From Verrucomicrobiales bacterium (GTDB lineage Bacteria; Verrucomicrobiota; Verrucomicrobiia; Verrucomicrobiales; DEV007), in the NCBI GenBank assembly GCA_029210205.1, contig JARGOD010000008.1, forward strand, positions 7,544 to 57,816: a DNA stretch of 50,273 nt. Reading direction: 5' to 3'. The notes beneath the pieces are model-generated. The model saw only the letters and a program-made list of their open reading frames with translations, was not told the DNA's origin and searched no databases. How positions within the stretch are numbered: position 1 is the stretch's first letter; the number at the start of each line of letters is the position of its first letter. This document shows positions 1-9,055 of the stretch, piece after piece. The position numbers and the translations under genes are program-made.

Positions 1-247
1 TCCGCCCACAGTAGATTCGAACCCAACAGGAGAATACCTGCATGTCCAAATATGGATATCATGCAACGCTTTGTCTTTGCTGAAAACTGGAGATTCACGA
101 TTAAGGGGAGAAGTCGAAATCCTACTCATGAGCGTAAAACTTCAACGCTCGCAATTCAAGGCATGTTCCTGATAGATAAAAGATTCGAAAACAGGAAGCA
201 TCGAGACTCAGTTGACCGCGATAGAAGCGACTTCTACATTCGCCGTC

Positions 248-811
248 ATGCTCCTCGTAATCGACAACTACGATTCTTTCACCTACAACCTCGTCCAGTA
301 CTTTGGAGAACTGGGCGCTGAGATGGAAGTTCATCGCAACGACCAGATAACGCTCGATGAAATTCGTGATCGAGCGCCGGAGCGTATCTGTGTTTCTCCC
401 GGGCCGTGCACCCCTACGGAAGCAGGTATTAGCTGCGATGTGATCCGTGAATTTGGCGAGTCGATTCCTCTTTTCGGAGTGTGTTTGGGTCATCAAAGCA
501 TCGGTCAGGTTTTCGGAGGTGATGTCGTGCGAGCAGAGCGGCTCATGCATGGAAAAACCTCACCCGTGCTCCACAACGGAACTGGATTATTTAAGGACTT
601 GCCATCGCCGTTCGAAGCGACGCGATACCATTCGTTGATTGTGAAAAGAGAGACTTTTCCGGATTGCCTTGAAATCACGGCCGAAACTGAGGAAGGCGAA
701 ATCATGGGCTTACAGCACAAGGAACTTCCAATCTGTGGCGTCCAGTTTCACCCTGAGTCTATTTTAACCGCTGAGGGTAAGAAACTTCTGAAGAATTTCC
801 TCGAAATGTGA
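248..811 (+). CDS. trpG: Anthranilate/aminodeoxychorismate synthase glutamine amidotransferase subunit (TrpG/PabA type)
   Basis: This is a 187-residue class I glutamine amidotransferase. In the family it releases ammonia from glutamine and passes it to a TrpE or PabB partner acting on chorismate. The N-terminus [20 protein letters not shown] is the classic family start, so I place the start at the ATG at 248 rather than at the upstream in-frame codon at 212. The nucleophile elbow [10 protein letters not shown] gives catalytic Cys79, and GVQFHPES supplies His168 and Glu170 of the triad. The length is normal for the family. No trpE or pabB lies inside the window; a partner could lie upstream. 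Sequence alone does not separate TrpG from PabA, and many bacteria use one protein for both pathways. An AT-rich gap separates it from the kinase gene downstream. Confidence 0.93.
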   Translation: MLLVIDNYDSFTYNLVQYFGELGAEMEVHRNDQITLDEIRDRAPERICVSPGPCTPTEAGISCDVIREFGESIPLFGVCLGHQSIGQVFGGDVVRAERLMHGKTSPVLHNGTGLFKDLPSPFEATRYHSLIVKRETFPDCLEITAETEEGEIMGLQHKELPICGVQFHPESILTAEGKKLLKNFLEM

Positions 812-837
812 AAGGTTGAAATTATTCTTATTTTTAT

Positions 838-854
838 TGTAATTATAATTTACA
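838..854 (+). promoter_or_regulatory. AT-rich candidate promoter/operator before the sensor kinase
   Basis: The gap between trpG and the kinase gene is strongly AT-rich. It contains a perfect TATAAT at 844-849 inside an inverted repeat TGTAA-N7-TTACA (838-854). A TTGAAA at 816-821 is too far away (22 bp) to be a good -35 partner. This is a possible promoter or regulator site; no transcription evidence is available. Confidence 0.3.
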
Positions 855-882
855 TAAGTGGATTATCACCGAAATTTTCGAC

Positions 883-2337
883 GTGAGTCGATTTTTCACA
901 TCTCAAAAGCAAATTGATCATCCTGCTCCCATGGATGGTTACCTCCATCCTTCGCTTTTGGAAGATGAGGAAATTCTTCGGCGAGGGCGACTTCAGATTC
1001 GCTTCGGCATCCTGGGCGGGTTCATGGCGATCGTTTACTCGGGCCTGTTCCTTCTCCTCGGCCATTACTGGGGAGGAATTATTTTGGGGGCTTCAGGGTT
1101 CGCTATCGCGCAGGTTCCCTGGATCGTCAGAAAAACCGGCAATTTATCACTGACCGGCCACCTCTATGGCGGTGCGCTTATGCTCGGAGTGACCTCACTA
1201 TGTGTTATCGACGGTGGCCGCGAGAGTGTCATGTTTGCGTGGCTCGCAGCCGTGCCGGTGAGCGCGCTCCTTCTCATGAGGCTTCGTGAAGCCATTTGGT
1301 GGTGCGCTGTATGCACGGCTACTGCGACAGCCTTTGTCTATCTTGATCTACAGGGAATCCGATTTCTCCACACTTCTGAGCTCAATCAGAATCCCGCGTT
1401 GAGTTCGGTCAGCTACCTCGGGCTCATTTTATTTCTCACTTTTCTTGCACTCCTTTTTGAAAAAGGGCGCCTCGAAGCTTCGTTGCGATTCCAGCGGGCC
1501 AGCAAGAAACTCGAGGAAGCCAATCAACAACTCACAGATCTCAATCACCAAAAGAACGAGTTTCTCAACATCGCTGCGCATGACCTGAAGAATCCACTTT
1601 CGATCATTTGTGGATATGCTGACCTGCTTCGCGAAATAGATGAACCTACTCCCGAGGAGATTCATATTCAGGCAGGGGAAATTCTGCGTTCAGGAAATCA
1701 CATGCTCGATATTATCAGGAATATACTCGACGTGCGGGCCATCGAAGACGGACAGAGAAACCTCAGTAAAGAGCAATGCCTGATTTTTCAAATCGTGGAA
1801 GATGTCGTTTCAGGTTACCAAAAATTTGCCTCCCGAAAGAAGATTCAGATCTTCAGTAGTATTAACTCTCATTCTCCTGATGCCTGGGCTGATCCCGGAG
1901 CGACGCGCCAGATTTTAGATAATCTAATTTCCAACGCCATTAAATACACGCCCCACGGCGGCATGGTGAAAGTATTTGCGACCTCTTCAAAGGATGAAAT
2001 TTCGATCAGTGTATCCGATACAGGCCCCGGACTTTCCGAAGCAGATCAGGCGAAGCTATGGGGTAAATTCACCCGTTTGACACCGCGTCCGACCGGAAAA
2101 GAGCATTCAACAGGACTCGGCCTTTGGATCGTAAGGAGGCTGGCCACCGAAATGAACGGAAACACTTTCTGCATGAGTAGGGAGGGCGAAGGCTCCACTT
2201 TCGGCATACGACTCCCTCTTTGGACAAGCTCAAGCACGACAATGCGGAGAGAAGATAAGTCAGGCAAAGCGACGTTTGATCGGCTCCTCGCCGAAATCGA
2301 AAGTAAATCCGATATCGAGGTCGCACTGCCCGGTTAG
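883..2337 (+). CDS. Membrane-bound sensor histidine kinase
   Basis: This 484-residue protein has about six hydrophobic segments between residues 42 and 193, then a short coiled linker and a complete kinase core. The H-box is FLNIAAHDLKNPLSIICGY with phospho-acceptor His233. The N-box is DNLISNAIKY (Asn347, Asn351), the G1 box is DTGPGL, and the G2 box is STGLGLWIV. It should autophosphorylate and pass phosphate to an unlinked response regulator; none is adjacent. The N-terminal membrane region shows no recognisable periplasmic sensor, so the signal is unknown and may be sensed in the membrane. The start is uncertain: GTG at 883 gives the listed length, and an in-frame ATG at 931 is an alternative that keeps all domains. 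The C-terminal 45 residues extend past the ATPase domain. Confidence 0.88.
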   Translation: MSRFFTSQKQIDHPAPMDGYLHPSLLEDEEILRRGRLQIRFGILGGFMAIVYSGLFLLLGHYWGGIILGASGFAIAQVPWIVRKTGNLSLTGHLYGGALMLGVTSLCVIDGGRESVMFAWLAAVPVSALLLMRLREAIWWCAVCTATATAFVYLDLQGIRFLHTSELNQNPALSSVSYLGLILFLTFLALLFEKGRLEASLRFQRASKKLEEANQQLTDLNHQKNEFLNIAAHDLKNPLSIICGYADLLREIDEPTPEEIHIQAGEILRSGNHMLDIIRNILDVRAIEDGQRNLSKEQCLIFQIVEDVVSGYQKFASRKKIQIFSSINSHSPDAWADPGATRQILDNLISNAIKYTPHGGMVKVFATSSKDEISISVSDTGPGLSEADQAKLWGKFTRLTPRPTGKEHSTGLGLWIVRRLATEMNGNTFCMSREGEGSTFGIRLPLWTSSSTTMRREDKSGKATFDRLLAEIESKSDIEVALPG

Positions 2338-2347
2338 ATCGACACGC

Positions 2348-3493
2348 TTACTTCAGCGGATTCTCATACCAGGAGACGTTCCCCGTTCCTCGTCCTGCAT
2401 TGAGGAGATCGAGATCACCGTCACCATCCATATCAACGGTTCGTAGATCATAGGATTCCTGAGCGAGATCCAGGTCCTGACGGGTAAAGTTTGCATCTCC
2501 ATCATTAAGATAAATCGAAACACGCTGAGACTCGAAGCCACAACTCGCCCCGTCAAGATCCCCATCCTGATCAAGATCGTCGAGCACAAGAGTGTGTGGC
2601 GATTTGATCTCAAGATCGATCTCACGTTCTTTCCAGTCAGGCCCTTCAAACCAAATAACACCTGCGCTGTGCCCACGCGAGGCGAGAAAGTCTATCGTTC
2701 CATCACCATTGAGATCGCCAGGAAGAATGTTTGTGGCAGCCAACTGATCTTCGGCAATAACGGTCTTCTCCCAGGCTCCTTTGACTCCCGCTTTTCCGGG
2801 GTTCGTCCAGTAAGCAAACCAGTTGCCGTCTTCAAAAGGAGCCCCTTTGGCACCAATTGCAATTTCCCCCCAGCCGTCGCCGTTTAGATCACCGAAGCCA
2901 AAATAGTGGCTCCCTCCCCGCGCTGTGCGATCTGCGAAAACGTGACGATTCCAATGGGGCGCTGACTTTACTTTGGGGGGGACGCTGAACCATGCGACCG
3001 AATCAGCAAGGGGTCCCTCGGGAAAGAAATTGTTGATGATCAAATCCTGACTCCCGTCGTTATCGACATCCGCCTTCAGTATGCAATGAATGCCACGGAT
3101 CTCGTGGTCAATGATTCGCGCAGCCCAGGCACCCGATCCATCTCCAGATTGTCGACCACCGGGATTCTCCAGCCAAAAAGGACTGTTGTTCGCTTCGCTA
3201 CCCGCCCAGTCCATATCGCCATCGCCATCGATGTCGAGAGTTTCGCTATGAATACAGCGCCCTTTTAGATTGGTAAAGCGATGCAAAACCACTTCGGTCC
3301 AGTCCGGAGCGTCAAACAAGCTCACTTTACCCGCATAGCTGGTGATCACATCGACATCTCCATCTCCATCGTAGTCAGCGGCCACCGCAGAGGTGTTTTG
3401 TCCTTTTTCCATGACCACATGTTTCTTCCACTTACCAGCATGGATGTTACCCGTCAGTAGAACCATGATCAGAACTGTCTTGATGCCTTTCAT
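2348..3493 (-). CDS. Secreted FG-GAP/VCBS-repeat protein
   Basis: A 381-residue protein that begins with a signal peptide (MKGIKTVLIMVLLTGNIHAG). The rest is made of repeated calcium-loop motifs of the form D-x-D-G-D-G-D (for example YDGDGDVDVI, DIDGDGDMDWAG, DLDQDGDLDGA, DMDGDGDLDLL). These are typical of FG-GAP/VCBS seven-bladed beta-propellers. In related bacteria such proteins are exported and are thought to mediate calcium-dependent binding; no catalytic motif is visible. It converges with the kinase gene, leaving only 10 bp between the stops. The upstream gene at 3589 is divergent, so the 95-bp gap between them must hold both start regions. The substrate or partner is unknown. Confidence 0.85.
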   Translation of the reverse strand: MKGIKTVLIMVLLTGNIHAGKWKKHVVMEKGQNTSAVAADYDGDGDVDVITSYAGKVSLFDAPDWTEVVLHRFTNLKGRCIHSETLDIDGDGDMDWAGSEANNSPFWLENPGGRQSGDGSGAWAARIIDHEIRGIHCILKADVDNDGSQDLIINNFFPEGPLADSVAWFSVPPKVKSAPHWNRHVFADRTARGGSHYFGFGDLNGDGWGEIAIGAKGAPFEDGNWFAYWTNPGKAGVKGAWEKTVIAEDQLAATNILPGDLNGDGTIDFLASRGHSAGVIWFEGPDWKEREIDLEIKSPHTLVLDDLDQDGDLDGASCGFESQRVSIYLNDGDANFTRQDLDLAQESYDLRTVDMDGDGDLDLLNAGRGTGNVSWYENPLK

Positions 3494-3588
3494 ATTTTCA
3501 GAGATTGTCAGTGTTTGATTCCGTTAAGGAAAGCAGCATCTTTGGCTGAAGTCACGAATCCTAATCATCGCGATTCAGTCACCCCATC

Positions 3589-4497
3589 ATGTTTAAATCA
3601 CTCCTCCCTTTACTCTCTTTCGCCCTAGCCGGTGCAGCATTCATCTTTTCATTACCTGCCAAAGAAGTCGCTACCCGCGCCCCGATTTGGGAGCTAAAGA
3701 GCGACTCTGCGACGATTTATCTCGCAGGATCAGTCCATTTACTTCGCGAGAAAGATATGCCCATCCCGGCAGCATTCGACGAAGTCTACGCGCTCGCCGA
3801 CCGGCTCGTCTTCGAACTGGATATGGCAGACATGATGAACCCTGAGACGGCGATGACAATTCGCCAGCAGGGGATGCTGCCCGAGGATGAATCGCTGAGC
3901 GATCACTTCGACGAAGAAACGATCACGGCAATTAAGTCCTACGCGGGGGAAATGGGCCTCCCTGCTGCCATCCTCGAAAAGATGAAACCCGGCACTCTTT
4001 TCATCACACTCACTTCTCTCGCTGCAACACGTCATGGCGCGCGACCCGATCTCGGCATCGAGATTCAGTATTACCAAAAGGCGGTCAGAGACAACAAACC
4101 CACAAGCGGCCTGGAGACGATGGCTTTTCAGATGGGCATTTTTCAAAAAATCAGTACTGAGACCCTCGCTCGCATGATTCATGAAATGATCGAAAAACAG
4201 GATGAGTCAGCCGAAGACCTCGACAAAATCATCGCGGCATGGAGGAGCGGTGAAGCGAAACTGATCGAAGAAATCATTGTCTCAGAACTGGCAGAGGAGA
4301 AAGAGGTGAAGGAGTTACTTCTCGATGAACGGAATCGAAACTGGATCCCATCGATCGAAGAGGCGCTTGAAGGCGATGAAGATGTGCTCTTCATCGTCGG
4401 GGCCGCCCATCTCGCCGGAGAAGAAAGTGTTATCGATCTACTCGAGAAAAAAGGCTTCACACCTCAACAACGCTCCGCTGTTCCGCAACTACCCTGA
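3589..4497 (+). CDS. TraB/GumN family protein
   Basis: A 302-residue protein with a hydrophobic N-terminal signal segment (about residues 1-24). It then carries the family signatures: WELKSDSATIYLAGSVHLL near the start and VGAAHLAGEESVIDLLEKKG at the end, where the two GxxH motifs would form the metal-dependent active site proposed for the TraB/TIKI fold. A glutamate-rich helical segment fills the middle. Bacterial members are poorly characterised; the family includes animal TIKI Wnt proteases, so peptidase activity is a family-level guess. A glutaredoxin gene begins 6 bp after the stop on the same strand, suggesting co-transcription. Confidence 0.85.
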   Translation: MFKSLLPLLSFALAGAAFIFSLPAKEVATRAPIWELKSDSATIYLAGSVHLLREKDMPIPAAFDEVYALADRLVFELDMADMMNPETAMTIRQQGMLPEDESLSDHFDEETITAIKSYAGEMGLPAAILEKMKPGTLFITLTSLAATRHGARPDLGIEIQYYQKAVRDNKPTSGLETMAFQMGIFQKISTETLARMIHEMIEKQDESAEDLDKIIAAWRSGEAKLIEEIIVSELAEEKEVKELLLDERNRNWIPSIEEALEGDEDVLFIVGAAHLAGEESVIDLLEKKGFTPQQRSAVPQLP

Positions 4498-4503
4498 AAC
4501 GAA

Positions 4504-4752
4504 ATGCCTACGCTCAAAGTCTACCTGAAACCCGGGTGTCCCTGGTGTGTCGATGCCGTCGCCTACCTCAAGAGAGAAGGTTTTTCTTACGAAGGCATCG
4601 ACGTCATCGCTGACCGCTCGATGTATGCCGAGATGCAGCAACTTTCCGGTCAAACCTGTGCTCCTACACTCACCTATGGAGAACTCATTCTCGCCGATTT
4701 TGATGTCGATGAAATGAAAGCATTCTTCGACGAGCACGGAATCGCTCCCTGA
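4504..4752 (+). CDS. Glutaredoxin-like thiol oxidoreductase
   Basis: An 82-residue protein with the thioredoxin-fold start LKVYLKPGCPWCVDAVAYL. The CPWC dithiol motif is at residues 11-14. A cis-proline segment (TCAPTLTYGELILADFD) follows at the expected distance. The length matches a small single-domain glutaredoxin acting in the cytoplasm to reduce disulfides or mixed glutathione disulfides. The usual TVP before the cis-proline turn is replaced by APT, so the class is clear but the substrate is not. It lies 6 bp after the TraB-like gene, probably in the same transcript, and converges on the TPR gene. Confidence 0.88.
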   Translation: MPTLKVYLKPGCPWCVDAVAYLKREGFSYEGIDVIADRSMYAEMQQLSGQTCAPTLTYGELILADFDVDEMKAFFDEHGIAP

Positions 4753-4760
4753 AGTAAAAC

Positions 4761-7031
4761 TCAGGGAATCATTCCGATCGAAGGTCCCGCCGCTTCCGCA
4801 GCACTCAGGAAATCTTCAATCGCAGCATCTCTTGGCACGCCGAGATGAAGTGCCTCAAAGTAATGCTTCTCAGCCGCCTTAGCATTCGGCTCATCGCGAG
4901 TCACATAAAGCACCGCAAGATTGAAATGAGCATCTCCGTACTTCGGATTGATGGACACAGCACTCGTGAATGCTTTCTCAGCTCGTGCGACCCATCCTTT
5001 GCGTGTTGAGATCACACCGAGCGTATTGTGAGCTTTCGCATTCTGCGGATCGAAAGTGAGACCCTCCTCCAGTTTGGTCAATGCTTCATCGAGCTTGTTT
5101 TGAAGGAAATAGGTTCGACCGAGGAGATAGTGCGCCAACCCTGAATCGCTCTCAATCGCGAGGGCTTTTTCCAGAAAGTACTCCGCTTCCGAGTAATTCT
5201 TTACTGCGATCTTGAGGACTCCCAGATTACAAAGGCAGGCCACATTGCGAGGTCGATAACGAAGGTATTCGAGGAAGCCGGCCTCTGCTTCACTGTATCG
5301 CCCTTCACTGAAATCAAGCCTTGCTGCTTTCTCAATCTGCGAAAGCTCAATTGAAACTTTCTGCCCCTCGACCACGTCAACAGGGGCAGATCCTGTCCCT
5401 GCCGCGATGAGAGTCTCAGAATTGCTGTTCGAAGCTTCGACAGCCTCAGCCGCCGCCTCGGCAGGACTGAATGGCTCACTCGAAGACGCGGCATCAACGA
5501 TTTCCTGAAACTGCGGGGATTTGAACAGAGCCTTTTCCTCTTCAGTCAGTTGAGAACCGGTTGCCATGTCGTCAACCAATCCGAGGAGCGTGTCAGAACG
5601 AGTTCCGACCTTGTCGAGTTGGCGGAGGAGCAGCTCTTTAGCCTGCTTCATCTGCGCCTGACGACGCAATTGCTTCAGAACAAGAGAACGGAGCAGCTCA
5701 TTCTCCTGACGTTCCACAGGGGAAGCGGAGACGATTGAATTTCGCTCTTCCTGAGTCAAACCGTCAGATAGCATTTCCAGCTTCTGCTTGAGTTCCTCGA
5801 TGGTCTGCTGATGATCCAGGTTATCGGAAAGCAACTTATCACGCTCAACTCTGATCCTCGCGATCTCCGTCTTCAACATCGCGATGTCCTGATCTTTGTT
5901 CTTTGAAAGTTCTGAGAGACTCGTCGCAAGCTGCTCGGCTCGGTCGAGTTTGAGTGTCAGGTCACGATTACGATCCATGAGCTCCTTAAGAGCCTTTCCG
6001 CCATTCGCTTCGCCGCGGACGACTTCAGCGAGATTATCCCGCTCGCGCTCGACGTCGACGAGTCGACTACGCATCTTTTTCATCTCCGCCTGCGACTGAT
6101 CAAGCGCTGCGACCAGTTTCGAATTTCGATCAACCGACTGCTGCAACTGATTCGTCGCGTCTCGGAGCAGGCTCTTCAATTCATCGATCCGCTGCTGCGT
6201 CACGCCACCCGCTGAACTCTCCGCTTGAGCAACTCGACGATTAAGATCGAGAACATTGCTTTGAGCCTGAGTTAGTTCCCCGCGAACAGCTTCAAGTTCG
6301 GCCTCACTTCGCGAGAGCTGTGTTCGAAGCTTGAGATTTTCGTTATTCAACCAACTGATCAATGAGTCTTTTTGAGAAAGATCTTCATGGAGAGAGTTGG
6401 CGATCGCTCCGACCGAAGGAGCTCGGCGGGTCTCGACACGCGGCATTCCTGAACCCGGGGTGGTCGCGACACGTGGAAGCGCCTGGCTCGCTCCATCATC
6501 CCAGCTCGGTAGCGAAAACTCCTGATCGGGATCTTCGATCTCCATCGAACGGGAACGGGCACTCCCATAAGTCGGAAGAGGAGGGGAAGGAATTGTCTCA
6601 GCAAAATTTGGTGCCGTCGCAGGATTGACCGGTTGGGGCTGCGGGCGCGGCACGGGTTGTGGTTGGGGCTGCAAGCGTGGCGAGGGCTGAGTCGGTGGCG
6701 GGTTTCTCATCGCCTGCTTGATCTCATCACGCTTTTCCGCATTTAAATGCCGACGCTCTCTCACAATCTCTGGCTGGAAATCGGGAAACATCTGTGCGAG
6801 ATGGTCATACAGCGGAATCGCTTCGTTGATCTTCGCGAGGGCGCTCAAATAATCGCCTTTATCCTCCGAGTCGCGCGAAGCCTGAACTAAAAGAAAGCCG
6901 CGATACCAAATGTCGTTTGGATCGAGATTGTCCTGCGCTTTCACCGAACCGGCGGTCAGTACACAGCAAAAGACAACCATGGCACCAGCCATCGCCTGCG
7001 GTCTTTGAAAAAGGCCGGTCAGGGAAGTCAT
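4761..7031 (-). CDS. Large exported coiled-coil and TPR protein
   Basis: A 756-residue protein. I choose the ATG at 7031 because the next residues form a signal peptide ending near LTAGSVKAQ; an in-frame codon at 7121 would add 30 residues before it. After a short N-terminal helical repeat there is a proline/glutamine-rich stretch (PQPQPVPRPQPQP), a long coiled coil with heptad-like E/L/R content over roughly 250 residues, and C-terminal TPR repeats (NVACLCNLGVLKIA, GLAHYLLGRTYFLQNKLDEA, AKAHNTLGVISTRKGWVARA, GDAHFNLAVLYVTR). It probably acts as a scaffold in the periplasm or at the inner membrane. No enzymatic motif is visible and I do not recognise a named family. It converges with the glutaredoxin gene. 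Confidence 0.8.
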   Translation of the reverse strand: MTSLTGLFQRPQAMAGAMVVFCCVLTAGSVKAQDNLDPNDIWYRGFLLVQASRDSEDKGDYLSALAKINEAIPLYDHLAQMFPDFQPEIVRERRHLNAEKRDEIKQAMRNPPPTQPSPRLQPQPQPVPRPQPQPVNPATAPNFAETIPSPPLPTYGSARSRSMEIEDPDQEFSLPSWDDGASQALPRVATTPGSGMPRVETRRAPSVGAIANSLHEDLSQKDSLISWLNNENLKLRTQLSRSEAELEAVRGELTQAQSNVLDLNRRVAQAESSAGGVTQQRIDELKSLLRDATNQLQQSVDRNSKLVAALDQSQAEMKKMRSRLVDVERERDNLAEVVRGEANGGKALKELMDRNRDLTLKLDRAEQLATSLSELSKNKDQDIAMLKTEIARIRVERDKLLSDNLDHQQTIEELKQKLEMLSDGLTQEERNSIVSASPVERQENELLRSLVLKQLRRQAQMKQAKELLLRQLDKVGTRSDTLLGLVDDMATGSQLTEEEKALFKSPQFQEIVDAASSSEPFSPAEAAAEAVEASNSNSETLIAAGTGSAPVDVVEGQKVSIELSQIEKAARLDFSEGRYSEAEAGFLEYLRYRPRNVACLCNLGVLKIAVKNYSEAEYFLEKALAIESDSGLAHYLLGRTYFLQNKLDEALTKLEEGLTFDPQNAKAHNTLGVISTRKGWVARAEKAFTSAVSINPKYGDAHFNLAVLYVTRDEPNAKAAEKHYFEALHLGVPRDAAIEDFLSAAEAAGPSIGMIP

Positions 7032-7230
7032 GTAACTGTCTATATTCTCGTTAGTTTCGAAGGAACTGTGCAACTGAATGCTGTCTCCGCCAAGTGGAAA
7101 AATCTCATTTTCCGGTCTCAAATAAGCGACGAAATGCCACCTTTAGATCCGAAAATCAGCGATGGGGGCAGGTTATTATCAAAAAAAGCGATTTGATGCA
7201 CTCTTTTTTCGCTCTAGTCTCACAAAGTTT

Positions 7231-7851
7231 ATGTCGTCCATGAACTCCCTTTCCACTCAGGTTCTGGTGCTAAATCGGCTTTGGCAGCCGGTGAACATCT
7301 GCGGTGTCAAACGCGCCATTAGCCTTCTTTTTGTTGGGCATGCGCAAGTCGTCGATACTGAGCCGGAAGCAGGATTCCAGACTCATGATTCCACTTCATG
7401 GATGAGTCTTTCGAGCGCCTACTCCGGCGAAGACATCCTCCACTCTGTCTCCCATCAGATTCGGGTGCCTTCGGTTATCGTCCTCAACCACTATGATCGC
7501 CTCCCGAAACAAGATTTGAAATTCTGTCGGCAAACGGTGTTCGAGCGTGATAAATTTACCTGTCAATATTGCGGCGTCCGCTTTGAAAACCGCGATTTAA
7601 ATCTCGACCATGTCATTCCGAGGGAGAAAGGAGGCGAAACGACATGGGAAAATGTGGTCTGCTCCTGTATTCGCTGCAACACCCGCAAAGCAAACAAGCT
7701 CCTCGCGCAGGCAAATATGCGGCTTCTCAATGAGCCAAAGAAACCCCGATGGCGCCCCTTTTTGTCTCAGGCGTCCGTGCAACGCATTGCTCATGTCAGT
7801 TGGAAACACTTTATCGAAGTGCCGCCCGGGGAGGTTTCTCTCTCGAGCTGA
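7231..7851 (+). CDS. HNH endonuclease family protein
   Basis: A 206-residue protein from the ATG at 7231; the longer frame to 7162 adds residues that lack family character. The N-terminus VLVLNRLWQPVNICGVKRAI is typical of stand-alone chromosomal HNH proteins common in cyanobacteria and PVC bacteria. The HNH core runs from about residue 105: CQYCG (Cys111, Cys114), DHVIPREKGG with His127, WENVV with Asn141, and CIRCN for the second zinc pair. It should be a metal-dependent nuclease. Its cellular job is not established, and nothing nearby suggests a phage, intron or restriction context. It converges with the VTT gene with 3 bp between stops. Confidence 0.85.
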   Translation: MSSMNSLSTQVLVLNRLWQPVNICGVKRAISLLFVGHAQVVDTEPEAGFQTHDSTSWMSLSSAYSGEDILHSVSHQIRVPSVIVLNHYDRLPKQDLKFCRQTVFERDKFTCQYCGVRFENRDLNLDHVIPREKGGETTWENVVCSCIRCNTRKANKLLAQANMRLLNEPKKPRWRPFLSQASVQRIAHVSWKHFIEVPPGEVSLSS

Positions 7852-7854
7852 CAA

Positions 7855-8490
7855 CTACCTCATCCTCAGGTAGATAAATCGAAAAACGCCCCATATGACA
7901 GGTGGCAGCCCGGCACTTAGGATTAGCGCCATCCCCGGAGTCTTCTCTCCGGCATCACCGATCCAGGCGAAGACAAATCCCATCGGTATGCTTCCTGCGC
8001 AAAGTGCGGCAAAGAACCGCGAAAACGACATCTTTGACAGGCCCGCCATGCAAGCGACAACTTCGGGGAGAACCGGCATCCAGCGGGAAAGCGCGACGAG
8101 CCAGCCACCGGTTTCCCCCTGGAACAACCGCTCTCCTTCGCTGAGTCCTGAATCCCCCGCCAACCATCGGGCCGCGCGTCTCCCCATTTTTCGGCAAAGA
8201 ACGTAGGCAAGGACCCCCGCCATAATCGATCCCGCCGCAGAAAGAATACCTCCGAGAAACCATCCGTAGATGAGGCCAAGCGCCGACATAACTACTGTTC
8301 CCAGAATCGGAAGAAAGAGATCGATCACGAGCAAGCCGATTCCAACCGCCCAGGCCCACGCTCCCATCGATTGTAGCTGAGCAACCGTATTTTCCTGCGT
8401 CATCCATTCCTCAAATTGAGCCCCCCAGATCAAGAACGGCCCGATCACTAAAAGCGCTAGAATGATAAAGAGGAGGAAAAGTCGCTTCAT
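7855..8490 (-). CDS. VTT/DedA-like membrane protein (TVP38/TMEM64 type)
   Basis: A 211-residue integral membrane protein with an N-terminal membrane helix and several later hydrophobic segments. The SNARE-associated (VTT) core is visible: a glycine-rich re-entrant stretch (ALGLIYGWFLGGILSAAGS) followed by LSRWMPVLPEVVACMAGLSK, matching the R-x-x-P...G pattern of the DedA superfamily. Relatives are lipid scramblases or transporters and help membrane homeostasis; the substrate here cannot be told. A hairpin CTACCT-N7-AGGTAG (7855-7873) overlaps its last codons and may help end transcription from both converging genes. It is divergent from the gene at 8563. Confidence 0.85.
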   Translation of the reverse strand: MKRLFLLFIILALLVIGPFLIWGAQFEEWMTQENTVAQLQSMGAWAWAVGIGLLVIDLFLPILGTVVMSALGLIYGWFLGGILSAAGSIMAGVLAYVLCRKMGRRAARWLAGDSGLSEGERLFQGETGGWLVALSRWMPVLPEVVACMAGLSKMSFSRFFAALCAGSIPMGFVFAWIGDAGEKTPGMALILSAGLPPVIWGVFRFIYLRMR

Positions 8491-8562
8491 TTCTACAAAG
8501 ATAAGCTTTGAGTTGCTTCGAATTATCTATCACAACTCCCTGCACTCCCAGTCCGATTTTTC

Positions 8563-9018
8563 ATGAAACCTCGCCCTGAACCGGTTGATCCGACTCGCCT
8601 TCACGAGATCGCGCACGAAACCATTCGTGCCGCAAAATTCCCAATGCTTGCTACGATTGAAGGAGGCACTCAACCGCGAGTCCGTCCCGTCTCTCCCGTG
8701 CAAGTCGACGGAGATTTTACGATCTACATTGCGAACCTCGCCTCATATCACAAAACAGCGGAGATTGCCGCAAACCCGGCTGTCGAAATGGCCTACCTCG
8801 CCCCCGATCACGATCAGGTTCGCATCACCGGAAACGCTGAAGTCGTCAATGAGCCCGAAATCATTGCCGCGATCTGGGAGAAGAACCCGCTCTTGAAACA
8901 ATACCTCGGCAGTCCGGAGAACCCTGAGTTCATTCTCTACCGCATCATCCCCGATTTGGTCCGCTTCATGCGGGAGTGGGCTCTTGATTATCACGAAGTT
9001 CCCCGCAATCCGGCGTGA
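8563..9018 (+). CDS. Pyridoxamine 5'-phosphate oxidase-family (split-barrel flavin-binding) protein
   Basis: A 151-residue single-domain protein with the split beta-barrel pattern of the PNPOx-like family. FPMLATIEGGTQPRVRPVSP forms the first strands, and DFTIYIANLASYHKTAEIAANPAVEMAYL is the usual FMN-phosphate-contacting region. Near the end, REWALDYHEVPRNP lies at the normal C-terminal position. Members bind FMN, F420 or heme and mostly act as small reductases; the cofactor is not determined here. The APC permease begins 37 bp downstream on the same strand, so the two may share a transcript. Confidence 0.8.
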   Translation: MKPRPEPVDPTRLHEIAHETIRAAKFPMLATIEGGTQPRVRPVSPVQVDGDFTIYIANLASYHKTAEIAANPAVEMAYLAPDHDQVRITGNAEVVNEPEIIAAIWEKNPLLKQYLGSPENPEFILYRIIPDLVRFMREWALDYHEVPRNPA

Positions 9019-9055
9019 CCTAACCCTGTCGAATCACTGACCTAACTCTGTTCAC

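Noticed and set aside
1-30. Minus-strand sequence GGGTTCGAATC that resembles a tRNA T-loop at the window start
   Set aside because: The T-stem does not pair in either possible register, no anticodon or D-arm can be found in the following 80 bases, and no acceptor stem matches.
7231-7851. HNH gene as a homing endonuclease inside an intron or intein
   Set aside because: It is a free-standing gene with no interrupted host gene or splice structure around it.
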